A stretch of DNA of 64,000 bases from Atherinomorus stipes (Eukaryota > Chordata > Actinopteri > Atheriniformes > Atherinidae), in assembly GCA_023101725.1 (NCBI GenBank), contig JALJCO010007890.1, positions 209,501 to 273,500 on the forward strand, written 5' to 3'. The notes under the pieces were generated by a model. The model was not told where the DNA came from, ran no database searches, and saw only the letters and a list, made by a program, of their open reading frames with translations. Shown here one piece after another: positions 12,693 to 25,475 of this stretch. Made by a program: the position numbers and the translations under genes. Within the stretch, counting starts at the first letter, position 1. Every line of letters starts with the position of its first letter.

Positions 12693-14387
12693 CAATATAT
12701 GAATTATTGGGCACACCGGCTCATTACTTAACCATGAAACACACCTGTCAGGTCAAATAAAATAGTACTACTTTGTTTAACCCTAGACAGAGAAATGCAA
12801 ATGTTACAGCAGCTAAAAAGTCACAGTAGTTAAAAACCCAAATCTTCTCAAACAAAACAAAGTGATCTCACAAACCTACTGCTGTTCCATGGACTGCAAG
12901 TAAAGATTGAGATCATTCTGAGTATTTCTGCTCCCTCACTGAGAAAACATAGTTGTAAAACTTTTGTTTTCAAGACTTTCCTCCCCCGTTATTCAGTTTG
13001 ATCCACTCCCAGTGGGTTTACCAAATAGCCATGTGATTGTCCATTCAGTCTGCCTTATGTGTGTTTGAACAATCTGAAGTGGATTTTACGCACCTACATT
13101 AGTTATATTTTGTAGTTTTTCATATTTCATATTCAGCCTTTCTTTTAAAGCAAACTGAAACAATCATAAAATTCACCACCTAGTTGTTTACATCCCTTTC
13201 TGCAGCCTTGTATTCCTCCTCTGTGTAGGCATTTCTTGGCATGGTACCACCACCAACTGTCAATCAGATTACCTGATACCATCTGCACAGATGCTCACTG
13301 TGTACCTGCTGTCTATGCACGTCCTCCTGTTCACCACAAGGAAAGCAGGGACCCACTCCTAATAACACCGCTTCATTACGCCGCCTGATTTTGAGAGTCA
13401 GTGAAATGCTAACTGAGCACACCTGGATACCTTAATGATTAAATGAAACCTGCTTGTTAATTAATACAATAGCTTAAAAAGGGTGTGTAATTTAGAATAA
13501 ATTAGGAGAGGCTGTTCTAACACTATGATAATATGTTTACAGTGTGCTTGACATACTGTAGCTACAGTATATATATATCCCCATGGCTTAGGTTGTTTTT
13601 ATTTTTCAAGCTAAATATCCTGTCACATGCTTAAATACTTTTCTAAGATAATCAAAAGATATTAAATACACTAATCTCAAATCCCCATGTTTATACCCCC
13701 ATATATTGTTGCAGAGATGAATGATCTTACAAATAATACAGTAACATTTTTCAGAAATGTAAATGTTTTTCTTCTACATTTCTATACAGTCTCATATTAA
13801 AACAACTTAAAGCAATCTGTCCTGTAATCCTAATATCATCCTGCAATATTTAATCCTGCAGCTATCTCCTGCTAGCTTGGTTCTCATAAAGATGTTTATT
13901 TTTTTTTTTTTCCAGAGAAGATTAACATCTGATTATGTGGAAATCTTGACCAACATGGAAAATTGCTAACAATATTGTTTTGCTATTGATTGATATGTTT
14001 TCGTCTGGCAACATAAAAACAAAGCAGGTGATTTGCTCAAAATGAGATTTGCAAGGGGATATTATTCATACACAACACCTAATGGCTGTTTATTAAAGTA
14101 GATGATACTGCTTTGATTAAAAACAAACATGAAACAAAACTATAAAAGCACTCTGGGAAAGTGGACCATATCTCAAGATAGACCCCATCTGGCTCTATCT
14201 TGCAGTGATAAAGAGTCCTTAAAAAATTTCCTGGATTCAGATGGTGGTCCTGACCAACACCAAAATTTAATCAGTACTTCTGTGTGCCATGATCAATATT
14301 CCCTGAATATTTCATTCAAATCCTTTCATAATTTTTTGACCTATTTAGCTCACTAACATTCAACCAAACAAACAAACAAACATGGGT

Positions 14388-15110
14388 ATTTACCAAAGAC
14401 TGTAGAAAATCTGGACGTAGTAGCCTATCTGGTCTCGTCTGAATAGAGAAATGTGAAGCCAGTTGGGCGTGTCCCACCGTCGCCATCTTGCTGTGTCACG
14501 TGTGTCGTCACTCCCTGAAAATACTTAAATGGGTACAGCGCGGCCGCAGGGCAATTGATTGACGGCTGACGTACTGTGGGCTAAACGCTAAGCGAGCTAA
14601 CTTGAAACTAAAAAGAGCTAACAAAGATAAGCCTCCTAAGCGGCGCCGTGAAGGTAAGACACGCTTAGACTAGCTATTCGCTGACTAAAAACCACCGTCG
14701 TGCTACTCTGCTACAAACTGAGACCTTACTGAGAGCAAACAAGGAGCTAACTAGGAGCCACCGGTCGGCAGGCCGGGCTTCCAGTCTGCTGCATGTCAAT
14801 CATAAGGACACGCCCTTAATTATGTGTAATCTGAAGAATAAATAACATCTAAACAAATGAGTTATAAAAAATTTCACACCCCTCACAGTTTACATGAAGG
14901 TAAACTTAACCTATTTTTTTTAACTAGGCTGAAAATATGTGTATTTCTGCTGAGAAGTTGGCATTTTTAACATGGGAGTCTATGGGGATTTGCTCAGTCT
15001 TGCCAGCCCTAGGGGATAAAGGGAGAACTACAAAAAATGAAATCTTCCAGGTAGACTCATAGTTGGCCACCGGAGGTTGCCGCTTGGTATTTACATTAGC
15101 TCTTTGGTGG
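14388..15110. mobile_element. Probable non-autonomous DNA transposon, unclassified
   Basis: A block with more GC and CpG than its AT-rich surroundings. It begins near TTTACCAAAGACTGTAGAAAA and ends near GGCCACCGGAGGTTGCCGCTTGG. It contains GGACGTAGTAGCC, GTGTCCCACC, GCCATCTTG and GAGTCTATGGGG segments of the kind seen in abundant fish miniature elements. No transposase frame is present and I could not define clean terminal repeats, so both ends and the class are uncertain. Confidence 0.4.
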
Positions 15111-15781
15111 AGGTGAAAACACATGAAAGGTGTAGCGCACAGTTAGTGATGAGAAAGTCAAGAACTGATGTTAGAATGATGATTTAATGCTTTTCTTTGT
15201 TGTCCAACCAATGTAAGAGCTGGAAACACAAGTCCAGTAAACATTTAGGGTTGTCCACATATAAACGCATTCTCATTAATAACCTTATTCCCCTATATTG
15301 ACTGGACCTAATCTTTGTTTGATGTCTTTTTATACTGTAGCATCTAAGTTTCTCTGTTAATGTTCCCTTTTTCTTTGCGTCTTTTTTTTTAACATTAAGC
15401 ATTACGTTACACAATGTTCGCTCGCGAGGAAGTTGTCAACATAAAAGCATGTAACTGTACATAAAGTATAAATAAAGTTTATAATGATACTTTAGACATT
15501 TACAAAAGGCACGGTCACATTGTTTAAAAAAATAACTTGAAGAGCCATAACTAAATTATGCTAATATTGCAGAGACTTGTGGCTTGCAACAAATGACCAT
15601 GTCTGTCAGGCAGCAGGTAGCCAGGTATATTCTATATTTATTTTATTCATGTTATGTATAACTTCTTTGGAAAAAAAAAAACAAAAAAAAACCTTGTCCT
15701 GTCCAGTGTCATAGCAAGCAGAACAATGACCTGGCTGCTATGTTGTGCCAAACAAATTTTTCTTTGCCAAAAGGAGGTTAA

Positions 15782-16518
15782 AGGTAGCATGACATCAAAT
15801 TTGACTTTTCTGGGGTTTTGGGTGTATAATATGATCTGTTGTGCACTGATGAGGCCATGTGAATGTCCAGAGTGAGAATCAAAGTTCCTGTTTATGGTCT
15901 GTCAGCTTTGTCTCTTTGTTCAAAAACGGTTGAATCAGACAGCAGCTCATCATTCTACGTAGTTCCATTGCTCCAATTAGAGCACACTATCAAGTAAACA
16001 TCCTCCCCCCTCCTCTCTCCTTCCACCCTCCGCTCTCCCCCCTCCCTCGCTGATTCAACTGCGTGAGTGGAGCTGAGAGACAAGTGAGCAGTCAGGTCTG
16101 GGTTTTTTAAACAAATGGATTTAAAAGAAAACTTCTGCAGCAACACTGAGGGAGGCGACTACAACGTTGTGATTACCTGTAAGTTTATTTATTTTCTAAA
16201 TGCTGTCTTGTCTGATAAACATAGCTCACTGTCTGAAATGCACATGTTGCTAGCAGATAGCCTTTAGCAAACTCCGACCGCAGCTTGACCTAGTTTCTCT
16301 AAATAAAGTTATAGCAAAATAAGGTGTAGCCAATCAAGTCAACTTGGTCTCCGGGTAAAGCTGCATATCATTACTGCACCCAACTCTTTTACTTAGGAAG
16401 CGAGGTCTAGCGTGCCGAAACAATCCCCCGCTGTAAAAAGTACAGTTGTTTTCTTTGGAGTATTTAAGTAGCAATGTCAACTACATGAACCAGTTTTTAC
16501 TGCTATGTCATCACTCCT
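15782..16518. mobile_element. Possible TTAA-flanked non-autonomous element
   Basis: Flanked by TTAA at 15778-15781 and 16519-16522. The left end reads AGGTAGCATGACAT and the reversed right end AGGAGTGATGACAT, so the outermost AGG and the inner ATGACAT agree. TTAA duplication is the signature of piggyBac-like insertion. The terminal match is short and could be chance. No transposase frame was seen; the interior carries a pyrimidine-rich tract near 15995-16055. Confidence 0.35.
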
Positions 16519-17813
16519 TTAATGAATATAAAGGAAATGAAACTCTGTGGAAATAAGGCTCCCCTTAATATCTGAGTATTATTTTCGTCATTGAGTTATA
16601 TGTTCAAGGGACAAGAGGCGGGAATTGTGAAAGAATAAACAAGCATGTCCAGTTCTTTAATGCTAATGTGTGATGAAGCGTTAAAAAACAAAAAGAATGA
16701 GCCCAACCACGTCTGTCTCCATTGTCTTGAACAGGCTGTGTGCTCCATAATGATTCGGTAGCCGAATTTCCTGCGCTGTCCTGCGAATGTTACGTCAATT
16801 GATGCTGCATTAGCGACCCCAACACTTTTGATACAGGAAGGAGACGGTCGCGGTAAATTCAGGCTCCGCAAGGGATAGTTATGGATTCTTCTGCCGTCAG
16901 CAAACAATCCAGATCAACTTAAAGAGACTAAAAAGTGGCACTGTGAAGAAAAAGACTTTATCAGCGTAGTAAACAACGTTCTAGCATCAGTTTGTGCACG
17001 CTCCCGTGACGGCTTGGCTGGTGGCTGCAGTCACCCGGAGCACCAGTCGCGTCACTCGCGAGTCTCATTTCTTAATTTTGCCTCAAGTCCCATTGATGTG
17101 GGACTTGACTGCAGGAACAAAGGAAGGGGTAAAGTAAGGGGAAGTCAGATGGAGGGAATGAAGATAAGAGAAAGACAAAAATACTAAAGACAGAACAACA
17201 GCAACAGCTCTACAACCAAAACAAGAAAACTAAACAACCTGTTTCTACACTTGTAAATAAACTCTACAGAAAAAAACAAAGGTCTCTGTAAGAAAACAGA
17301 AACCATTTGACCATTGGAAAGCAGAGAATCATCAAGAGCATCTATTAGAAAACAAACTTTGAAAAACATGAACCCTGCACTCACCTGGAGGATAGTAGCG
17401 AAAGCCCCCAGCCAGAGCCCCAGTGTAATTTTTCTAACTTATTGGAAGATAGCTACAATGCAATAGAAGGAAATTTGCTTAATTTGGATGTTTGATGAGT
17501 TAACGTCATGTTTCTCTTGAGTGTTGACATTTGTTTTTAATACATAATGCCAATAATCCCCACATCACTAGTAAACTTTTCTCCTTGTGCTTTCTTATGA
17601 TCATGACAAATCCCAAAGCATTAATAGGGGATAAAAGTCAAAATTTCCATAAAACCAACCAGATTTTAACTTCACTGTAATAAAGAAGCAGAGAATCAAA
17701 GCCACAGACAGGATGAAGAAATTTATTTCATGCCATTAAATATAACTTGAGCTGAAAATACATGAGGGGGTTAATGCAGAAAAAACTGAAAAAAACAAAA
17801 GGGGTTGAGAGTA

Positions 17814-17839
17814 TCACACACACACACACACACACACAG
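17814..17839. repeat. (CA)n microsatellite
   Basis: About 13 CA units ending in CAGAGG. Confidence 0.9.
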
Positions 17840-20079
17840 AGGAGGACTGCTGGCATAATAAAAACCGGCCATTCATTGTGCTGCAAGATGGAAGTTAATC
17901 AACTTATGATTAATGTGTTACAGCTGCCGTTATCTTTTCAATGAAGCCTGTTTTCTTCTGCCTCGGCCCCCAAGGTGCATAAGGAGCACGCACACATGCA
18001 AACAAAGAGGGAGGACACACGCATGCAGATAAACACCAAGCAGACACACATTAACAAAATGAATCATGTGATGCCGTGGTATGCACTCAGGAGTTATGCA
18101 AGACTCATCTGCATAAAAAACATACACAAAACGCCACATATTCACAGATACCAAAGCTGATACCATGCATTATGATAGACAGGAGTGTGCACACACAGAG
18201 AGGAGTGAATGATAAGGTGCTGAATGAAATGGCAGTGTCTAATTGCATTTCTTTGTTAGGGTAATTTGATGCACTCCACAGACTGGGCCCTTAATCAACA
18301 CCTTGGAATTACTAATCAAAATCTGCTTCTTTCCAACTTCTCTGATTAGTAAATGTGTGTGTGTGTGTTCATGCGTGTATCATATCTGTGACTCAAAATT
18401 CTTCATGTACGGGCAGTTTAAGTCAAAGAATCATTATTTCAAGAACCTGTTGTTAATCATAAGCAGCGCCCCTGCAGGAGGCTGGAAGTACTACAGGACA
18501 AACGGGGAGGAAATTTATTATTTCAATAAAAACTGCTTCGCTGATAAAATGTTCCCCAGATTGTTTTGATTTCATGTTTTAAAAGTATATTTTCTCTTGT
18601 GAAATGGTGCATTTTTCTGAAATGGCCTGTTAATAAGAAAAGACTGTGGCTAATTCATTCTTTATCATAAGACCAAATAAATTAGTAAATTTTACTAGTT
18701 ACACTAGTGGGACAGTGTCCACTGCACAAAGTAATGTTACTTTCTCTTATTGAGGACACGGTCCTCATCTCTATAGTACTGGCATTATCCCATGTCAAAG
18801 CTGGTTTCCGGACAGTTGAATCAAACATGATGTGGCTTTGTGTTTGCTTTCTTTCAAATGACTAAAAAAGATCTTAAATCTTGTCTTTCATCTGGTTAAA
18901 TATCAGGCAAAATGAACTTGTTAATGTTAAAAACAGCTTTAAATGACATCCAGTCTGAGTGATTAAAGGTCTTTGTCCTCTGTGGGTCATACAGTAGAAC
19001 ATTGCAGTGGTTTATTTTAGTGAATAAAGAAAAAAAGAAAGAAAGGAGGGATTTGAGACTTTCTACGAAGGAGATTGCCCTGCAGCTGTTTGATGTTTTG
19101 AAGAAGGTGAAGGTGTGGAAGAAAAGATGTGGCACACCAGTTTTTATTGCTAGATTCGGTTTATGGACATAAACGGCACAACCTTCTCCAAAAAGCTTTT
19201 TCCACTTGATGCCAATCAGACTGGGGAAGCAATAAAAGCTTCCTGCTGTTGTCAGGCTCATTCTGTGTTGCGGTGCAGGTACTTAGCTGACACTTTCATC
19301 CCCAATGGGTCCGTGTGCAGCGAGTGCTGCAAAGTAAGCTGAGCTGTGAGGCGAAGCGCAGATTTAAGGTCAGAGTTCACAGCCTAGTGGGAAATACATC
19401 TATGAGGGCTTAATGATGATGATACAGGATGGAGGGAAGTGGAGAAAAGGTAGTGGCTGCACACAGTCAAGCGGCTGATATTACATAATATTTGAACTTA
19501 CCCCCAATCCAAACCAAACCCCAACATGCTCTTAAACCTAGAAAATGCCAGAATTTAATACTTGAAATTAGAAGAACTGAATAAATGAGACATAAACACA
19601 TTTTAATCACTTCAGCATGAGTAACACACAAAAACCTAGCCATGAACACACACATACACACTTGCATTCTAACACATTGCAGCCATTTTTCCTGCTGGCA
19701 CTGTCTGTCTCTCCTAACATTTCAAGCAGTTCACACCTGTCAGGGTGTGTGTGTTTTAGCATTGTGTTTGTTTGAATTTGTGCACATTTCTGTGTTCAAC
19801 ATGTTGCTAATTCTCTCCTGGATGAGGTGTTGCACACTCCCTCTGCCTGCACACCTTCATAAAGATGTGTGACAGCCCTCTTCATCCTGAAAACACACAC
19901 ATTCACACACTTCTTACTGTGTTACTAGGTAGATTTTACTATAATAAGCCGAGTGTGCGTAAACAGCCCTAAATCTGCCTGTCCTGTTTTTAAAGGAAAG
20001 TGTTGTTGGTATGTTAAGCTTAATAACATGGTCTTCCAGTTAATAGTTGATCAGTGGTATTTCTTCACAGATGCTCTAA

Positions 20080-21783
20080 CTGTACGTTCAGACCAAAGGC
20101 AACAAAAGCGGCAAAGACGCCCGAGGCTGGGCGACAAAGAGGACAGCTTCCAAAGCGGCAAGATATTTTTGCCGCTTTGGTCGCTCATCACGTGACTGGT
20201 GTTGAAAGTTAGATCGCTCTGTTCATTTAAAGGAGCCACACAGCGGACTTCTGGACAGCATCGTTGCTGTCACTCACTTCCCAGCTGCAGGACGTTTTGT
20301 GTGTGGTCATTAAATACAGGGGAAAAAAAATCACAGGGCATGAACATGAATTAAAATCATTCTCTAATTAGTCACAAGCGGATTGAGTTGTTTCTGCAGT
20401 ATTGAGCAGAAAACAACTAACAAGTGATGTTATGATTAATCCACCACAGCATCATCAAAGTTTTAGAACTTTGAAATACACTAAAATATGGCTGAAACAA
20501 AAAAAAAGCAGTAATGACAATAAACTCAGAATACAGCTTCAAACTTTGCAACAGAGAAAAGACGGAGTCAACACTGCGCGTGCTGCTGTTTCTGTGATCT
20601 TTGTTTAAACTACAGAAAAAAGGAAGAATCTCCGCGCATCATCCAGCCCGTTCAGCCCTGTAGAATCAATCCAGCCACAGTTCATCTGCTAGTTTGGTGA
20701 AGCGGCTTCATTTAATGTGAAACAACTTCACATTATTTTCTCCAAGCTGCCGAACACTGACATTTAAACTTGCTGCTCACAAACTCAACACAAATTCACA
20801 AGTTGAGCGCAATATGAGGAGAGCGTGCGCGTGCATCCTGGTCATTTTCTCACAATTATGGAGAGCCGGTGTGTTTTAACACATGTTGACACTGATTTCA
20901 GATATTTTTAGTTCATATGTTTATCACAGACATGCATAAAACACAGACACAGACACGCAAACAACGCAGGAACTAAGTCCTGTAAGACAAAAAAAAAAGA
21001 CAAGCAGAGAACACCACAGCGCAGCCGAGACAAAGGGAGGAGAACATGCGTGCATGCGTGCGTGCGTGCGTGCGTGCGCGTGTGTGTTCTAAATAAAAAT
21101 AGCCAGGAGCAGGAGGCAGAAAACGTTTTGGAAGAACGGAGAAAGGGGTGAGTCGGTCAGTAAATGACATTAATTCCCGTTAGCATGACTATAAATACAT
21201 GCGTTTAACCCTTAAAATAATCTGGACTCATCATGTATGTGGATGACATCACTGTGATGCTGCTGCTGTACACCTGAAGAAGACGGCGTCGCCGGGTTCC
21301 TCTCTCTGGGTTTGGGTGCAGGACATTTCGGCGGGTGCTGGAGCTGCAGCCGGACAGAGCCGGTTCCAGCGGGACTTCAGGTTGAACATCCAGGAGGTTT
21401 TTTTCTTTTCGTTTCTTTTTAACTTCAGTTCCGGTAACCAAAAAGAAGAACATTACCAAGGATGGACCTGAACAGGTTATCAGCCTCTCGGCATCCATGA
21501 CAGAACAAGTGTGTTGTTGTCGGAACCAAAGTCACAGGCGTTGTTCTTTGGGCCCGCTCGAGCCAAGGACACCTCTGCTCTGATTTGCTGCTGCCTGTTG
21601 CCGCTGAACTGCGTAATAGCTATTTAGCATAAAGTTAACCGAAGTTCAACTTCTTATCTGGTGCCGCTTTGGACGCTTTAGCCGCTTTTGTTGCTTTTGT
21701 TGCTCTGGCAACTGACTCTCATTGAAAATATATTAACTTCTGGCGTCCGTGCCGCTTTTGTCGCCTTTGGTCTGAACGTACAG
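20080..21783. mobile_element. PIF/Harbinger-like non-autonomous transposon, complete with TAA duplications
   Basis: The element starts CTGTACGTTCAGACCAAAGG and ends in its reverse complement. The outer 42 bp of the two ends differ at only three positions. It is bounded by TAA at 20077-20079 and 21784-21786, a 3 bp target duplication of the TWA type used by PIF/Harbinger elements. The subterminal regions repeat the motif AAAGCGGCA / TGCCGCTTT several times in both orientations, including a perfect 12 bp hairpin at 20150-20180. The 1,704 bp interior has no convincing transposase; a 97-codon minus-strand frame at 21205-21498 has no motif I recognise. A (TGCG)n repeat at about 21048-21080 lies inside. 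Superfamily is inferred from TSD length and TIR only. Confidence 0.75.
21048..21082. repeat. (TGCG)n / (TGCA)n simple repeat
   Basis: Tandem TGCG with initial TGCA variants, inside the Harbinger-like element and therefore younger than or part of it. Confidence 0.9.
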
Positions 21784-22946
21784 TAAGGATGATTTTGAAA
21801 AACTGGGCATTTCCTGTGGTCAGAAGCTGTTGGTGTTGACCGTAAGATTGAGATCAGCTTAAAGCCAGTTTACCAGTCTGGCCATTCACACATAAGGAGT
21901 GTTGAAGTCACATGAGGGGTGTCAACCTGCCGTACCATTACATAGGCCATTAGGATTGTTGTCGTCTATGAATGAATGAATGCAAAAGGATCGGCCCAGA
22001 TAAGTGTTTTACTTCAGCCAACTCCATTTTTTCGGACAAAAGATAATGTGTGTGTTTGAAAAAGAAATCATTATTTAGGCTCAGCAGCAACATATGTATT
22101 TATATGTATATATACTTTTGTATATGTGTATGAATATATACTGTATGTTGCCTGTCATCCACTTGGCCTGAAAAAAAAAAAAGATTTAACAAAAAAAAAA
22201 GTTTACCTACCCAACGCCCTTGAAAACAAGATGCTGCAACTCAAGGGGCAAGCCATTTTATAAATTTCAAATTTCAGTCAACATGTGATGTGTGGTCACA
22301 GGACTAAAGGTGTGAATGGTTCCAAAATTGTCTGAGGTCAAGGCTGAACTGTAGGTGTTGGACAGATGAAGCCTGAGGCCCCCTCCTTTATTTAGTGTTG
22401 TGTTTTTTCCTGTTTAGCATAGATGGCATTTTTCCACTCATCTCTCAAACATCTGTTTTCCCTGTCCAAAATGTACACATACGGTAAAGGAAAAGGACAC
22501 TCAACAGAAGGACACTTGAATAAAATCAAGGGTCCTTTTGTGAAGCTGGTAATCAGCTCTTGTGAATGATGGGAGTGTTTGTGAAGATTCGGTCCTCTCA
22601 GTGTTCAACACCATGTTGGACCCTGTCTGTGTAGTCACAAATGGGGGCTTCATATTAATTTGACAACAGCTGTGTCATGTTTTTGATTCATGAAGCTGAG
22701 ATGTTTTATTAAAATAAATCTACTAAAACGCCCCAAATAATATATCTGCTTGAATTAAGTCTAGACCAATTAATTCACCCTCTGACTACGTCCAAACACT
22801 GCATCCACACTGGAAACTGTTCAGACCCCTGCTCCTGTTCCAGAGTTGACTTATGTCCTCTTGGCAGGCAGAGATTATACAGTAGTTGGCTGTTGGAGAT
22901 CCCTTTTCTTGCATTACCCCAATATAATTTTTTTTTTTAATGTATA

Positions 22947-23018
22947 CTGCTCAAAAAAGAAAGGGAGCAGTCAAACTACACAAAGTAACTCCAAGTGTTC
23001 CCTTTCTTTTTTGAGCAG
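22947..23018. mobile_element. 72 bp Tc1/mariner-derived miniature element
   Basis: CTGCTCAAAAAAGAAAGGGA at the left and CCCTTTCTTTTTTGAGCAG at the right are mirror ends, separated by about 30 bp and flanked by TA at 22945-22946 and 23019-23020. CTGCTCAAAAAA(A/T)AAAGGGAACAC is a familiar fish Tc1-family terminus, and the retained ACAAAGTAACTCCAAG is its subterminal sequence. This is therefore the two ends of a roughly 1.5 kb element joined with nearly all the interior lost. Confidence 0.8.
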
Positions 23019-23894
23019 TACATTTTCCAAGATGATGATGAGTTGACTCAGGAGGGGTCCTCCAAACAGTAGCTGCTGGTTCTTGATATCAGTTTTGGTT
23101 CATAGGAGCCCTAACTATGTCTCGTTAATTTTAATGGCTTGGTCTAAGATCCAGCATAATAGAGAACGTCACATGTCACTGTCCAAACAAGAAACAGGAC
23201 CTTGATCATTATTAAACATGAAGGCATTAGGTGGAAGTTTCTCCCTGATTGGAGACAATTGCTCCCTTGACACTGAGTTAGTAATTGACTACAAGCTAAA
23301 AGAGCTTTTGTTTAAGGTTTTCCATCTAAATGGCTTTGACTTGGGTTCTCAGCAGTGTGTCAGAGAATCACAGTCCAAGAAAATCACCATGGGTGCTGTC
23401 TGCCTCAGCAGTTGTTCCATTATTAACTTTCTACAGGGCTGCCTCAAGATTTATCCCTGCATGACATTATTACAGCTTGTCTGTCTTCCTTCATCTGAGG
23501 AAAAGGCTATTTTAATTTTACAAATTAAAAATGAGCTGTAATTTGTAGCTTGTTGTAAACTTATCTCAACATGTGTCGTGTTTCATCAGAAAGCTGATTA
23601 AGAAACAGCAGAAGCTTTTCTCGCTGTGTTCATCAGTGAATTAATACAGAGTCATATTTTTCTCTAACTTGAGCATCTAACAAATGCAGCATCATCCAAT
23701 CTAGAGCAGGTGTGAACAGATGAAAGAGGAAAAGAAACATTTAGCAGTTGCTGTGTACGTGCCTAGGTTCAGGGAACTTGATTTAAAGTCTGCTTGATGC
23801 GGATCATCAATTTGCTGAACTTTGTTCATTTTCTGTTGCTCTGTAATTTCTGTTTGTTCAGCTCAAAAAACCCAATGTGATTCAAAGACCTTAA

Positions 23895-24237
23895 AGGTAC
23901 AGTATGTAAAAAATCAAAGGTCAATGGCAGAATAATGTAATACACAATTCAAAACTTTGTTTCTATTGATGTGTAATAGCTGGACTATAGTAGCTGTTAT
24001 ATGTTTATTTTCTCAGAATGAGTCATTTATATCTACTTGCTGGGCGTGGCACATATAGAAGCTGCCATATTTCTTCCACCGTTTTTACTATGGTGTCCCT
24101 GAATAGAAAAAAAGAATGCGTGTGAAGTAAGAACCCACGAAACTTTAAAACTGCTGTACCAGCTTTGAAAGAAAACATCTTTTCTTGCAATACCCATCTT
24201 TACCGCTAGATGTCAGTAATTCTTACATACTGTACCT
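23895..24237. mobile_element. TTAA-type miniature element, copy 1
   Basis: Flanked by TTAA at 23891-23894 and 24238-24241. The left end AGGTACAGTATGTAA and the right end TTACATACTGTACCT are perfect inverted repeats over 15 bp. The interior shares long stretches with the copy at 37718-38228, for example TTTCTATTGATGTGTAAT, AGCTGTTATATGTTTATTTT, AAAACTGCTGTAC and ATACCCATCTTT. There is no coding potential. TTAA targets point to piggyBac-like mobilisation; a hAT origin is less likely because no 8 bp duplication is seen. Confidence 0.8.
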
Positions 24238-24760
24238 TTAAAGCGTCATTTGACCCTTGAAAACCTAAAGTCCCCCAATCGGGGGACCTTGAAAACAGAT
24301 TGTACAAAAACAGTCATTTTGGAAACCCCTGGAAAGTATCTGCAATAAAATTTCTTTACTCCTTTAATCCTAAAAATGTAATCCTGCTCTACTTTATCAG
24401 GGTTTGACTTTGCAGACATAATGTTCACATATTGTGCGATGATTTGATAGATGTTTAGAGCATGCAACTGCATCAAAAGGATTTTCATATTCAACCTTAA
24501 AGTGTTTGTTTTATTCAGCAAGCCTGAAACTTTTTTCATTTCTGCTATATGCCTTCTACAGTTTTTTTTAAAAACTTTTAACTTTCAGAAGATCTTTTAC
24601 AGAGTTTTCTGATGCACTTCAGAAAAATGTAAACATATACTGTATTTATCCTTTTATTTAGTTCATCAGTGAATGGCTGATCACAGAGTCAGTAAAAACT
24701 AATTCATTTTGCTGTTTTTTTAAAACTGTGTTTGTTAAACCTGTTCTTCTGTGTGTGCAG

Positions 24761-24870
24761 TGCCTGGCTCGGTGCCGATGGAGTCTCTGCAGAATACTCC
24801 ATATGAGGAGAAGATCTTCATGCAGTGGAAAGCTCCCAACGAGACCAACGGGGTCATCACTCTGTACGAG
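24761..24870 (+). CDS. ptprt: ptprt exon: first half of fibronectin type III repeat 3
   Basis: Two bases complete the Val codon begun in the previous exon, then [36 protein letters not shown] (36 codons after the split one). EEKIFMQWK is the B-strand with the conserved FN3 Trp, and NET is an N-glycosylation sequon. [11 protein letters not shown] is characteristic of the R2B phosphatases. The exon ends in phase 0. The acceptor is GTGTGTGCAG. The donor, GAG followed by GTCGGT, departs from the GTRAGT consensus and is the weakest of the six donors here, which leaves room for skipping or alternative donor use. The coding interpretation itself is secure. Confidence 0.95.
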
Positions 24871-25404
24871 GTCGGTCACACACAGTTAATGTTTGCTGGC
24901 ACTTCACAGTGTTGTGGTTATTGGTTTGATTCCATACTGGGAACCTTTGAAGTGTGAAAGTGGGGAACACAGTGTGCAAATTCATGAGGTGGAACTTTGC
25001 AGTCTGATGCTTTTTGGATTCAGGATGTTTAGGTCTTTCATCACACTAATGGATTAAAATAAAAATTAAAGGAAGTTGTAAACAAGTTGTAGCAATTAGA
25101 TGCAGTACACAGTTTTTTTCAACTTGTATATGCGTAAATCCATTTTTAGGACTTTATTTAATTCAATCTAATTTCATGCCATTTGTGTATTTTTTTTTCT
25201 TTGTATTCAATTTAAATTATTTATTTACTTTTGGCTCAAAAAAAAAGTTAATTGATTTTTTTTTCCTTTTTGGCAAACATTATAGAATATATTATATAAC
25301 AATGTTACGGGGGTAAGCTATACAGTTGGGTATATGTAAATGAAGGCTTACTTTTTAAAACATTAAATACAAGATTGAGACTTTATCTTCATTTTGTAGG
25401 TAAT

Positions 25405-25475
25405 TTTTATTGTGTGAAGCACTTTGCACTGGTTAGTATGAAAGGTGGTAAAATTTGATTTAATTTGATTGGATA
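25405..25475 (+). mobile_element. LINE/SINE 3' tail remnant
   Basis: GTGTGAAGCACTTTGCACTGG, then GGTGGTAAAATTTGATTTAATTTGATTGGA, resembles the GCACTTT plus ATTTG-unit tail of fish L2-type elements. Diverged and without a body. Confidence 0.4.

Larger units (their letters stand above)
9238..24760 (+). other. ptprt: Large ptprt intron between FN3-2 and FN3-3 exons
   Basis: A 15.5 kb phase-1 intron with donor GTGAGT and acceptor TTCTGTGTGTGCAG. No host exon or RNA gene was recognised in it. It holds CA microsatellites, two LINE/SINE tails (about 11336-11400 and 12625-12690), two segments that look like non-autonomous DNA transposons (about 14388-15110 and 15782-16518), the Harbinger-like element at 20080-21783, the 72 bp Tc1 miniature at 22947-23018 and a TTAA-type miniature at 23895-24237. 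The homeobox-site-rich block near 10440-10610 is discussed as possible regulatory DNA. The stretches 9240-11300, 12700-14380, 16520-20070 and 21790-22940 otherwise show no identifiable feature beyond short simple repeats. Confidence 0.85.

Noticed and set aside
16550..17060. CpG-containing block as a promoter or CpG island
   Set aside because: CpG content rises only modestly and no transcription start context or downstream first exon is visible.
18896..19261. 121-codon minus-strand frame
   Set aside because: No motif or family resemblance; AT-rich intronic setting.
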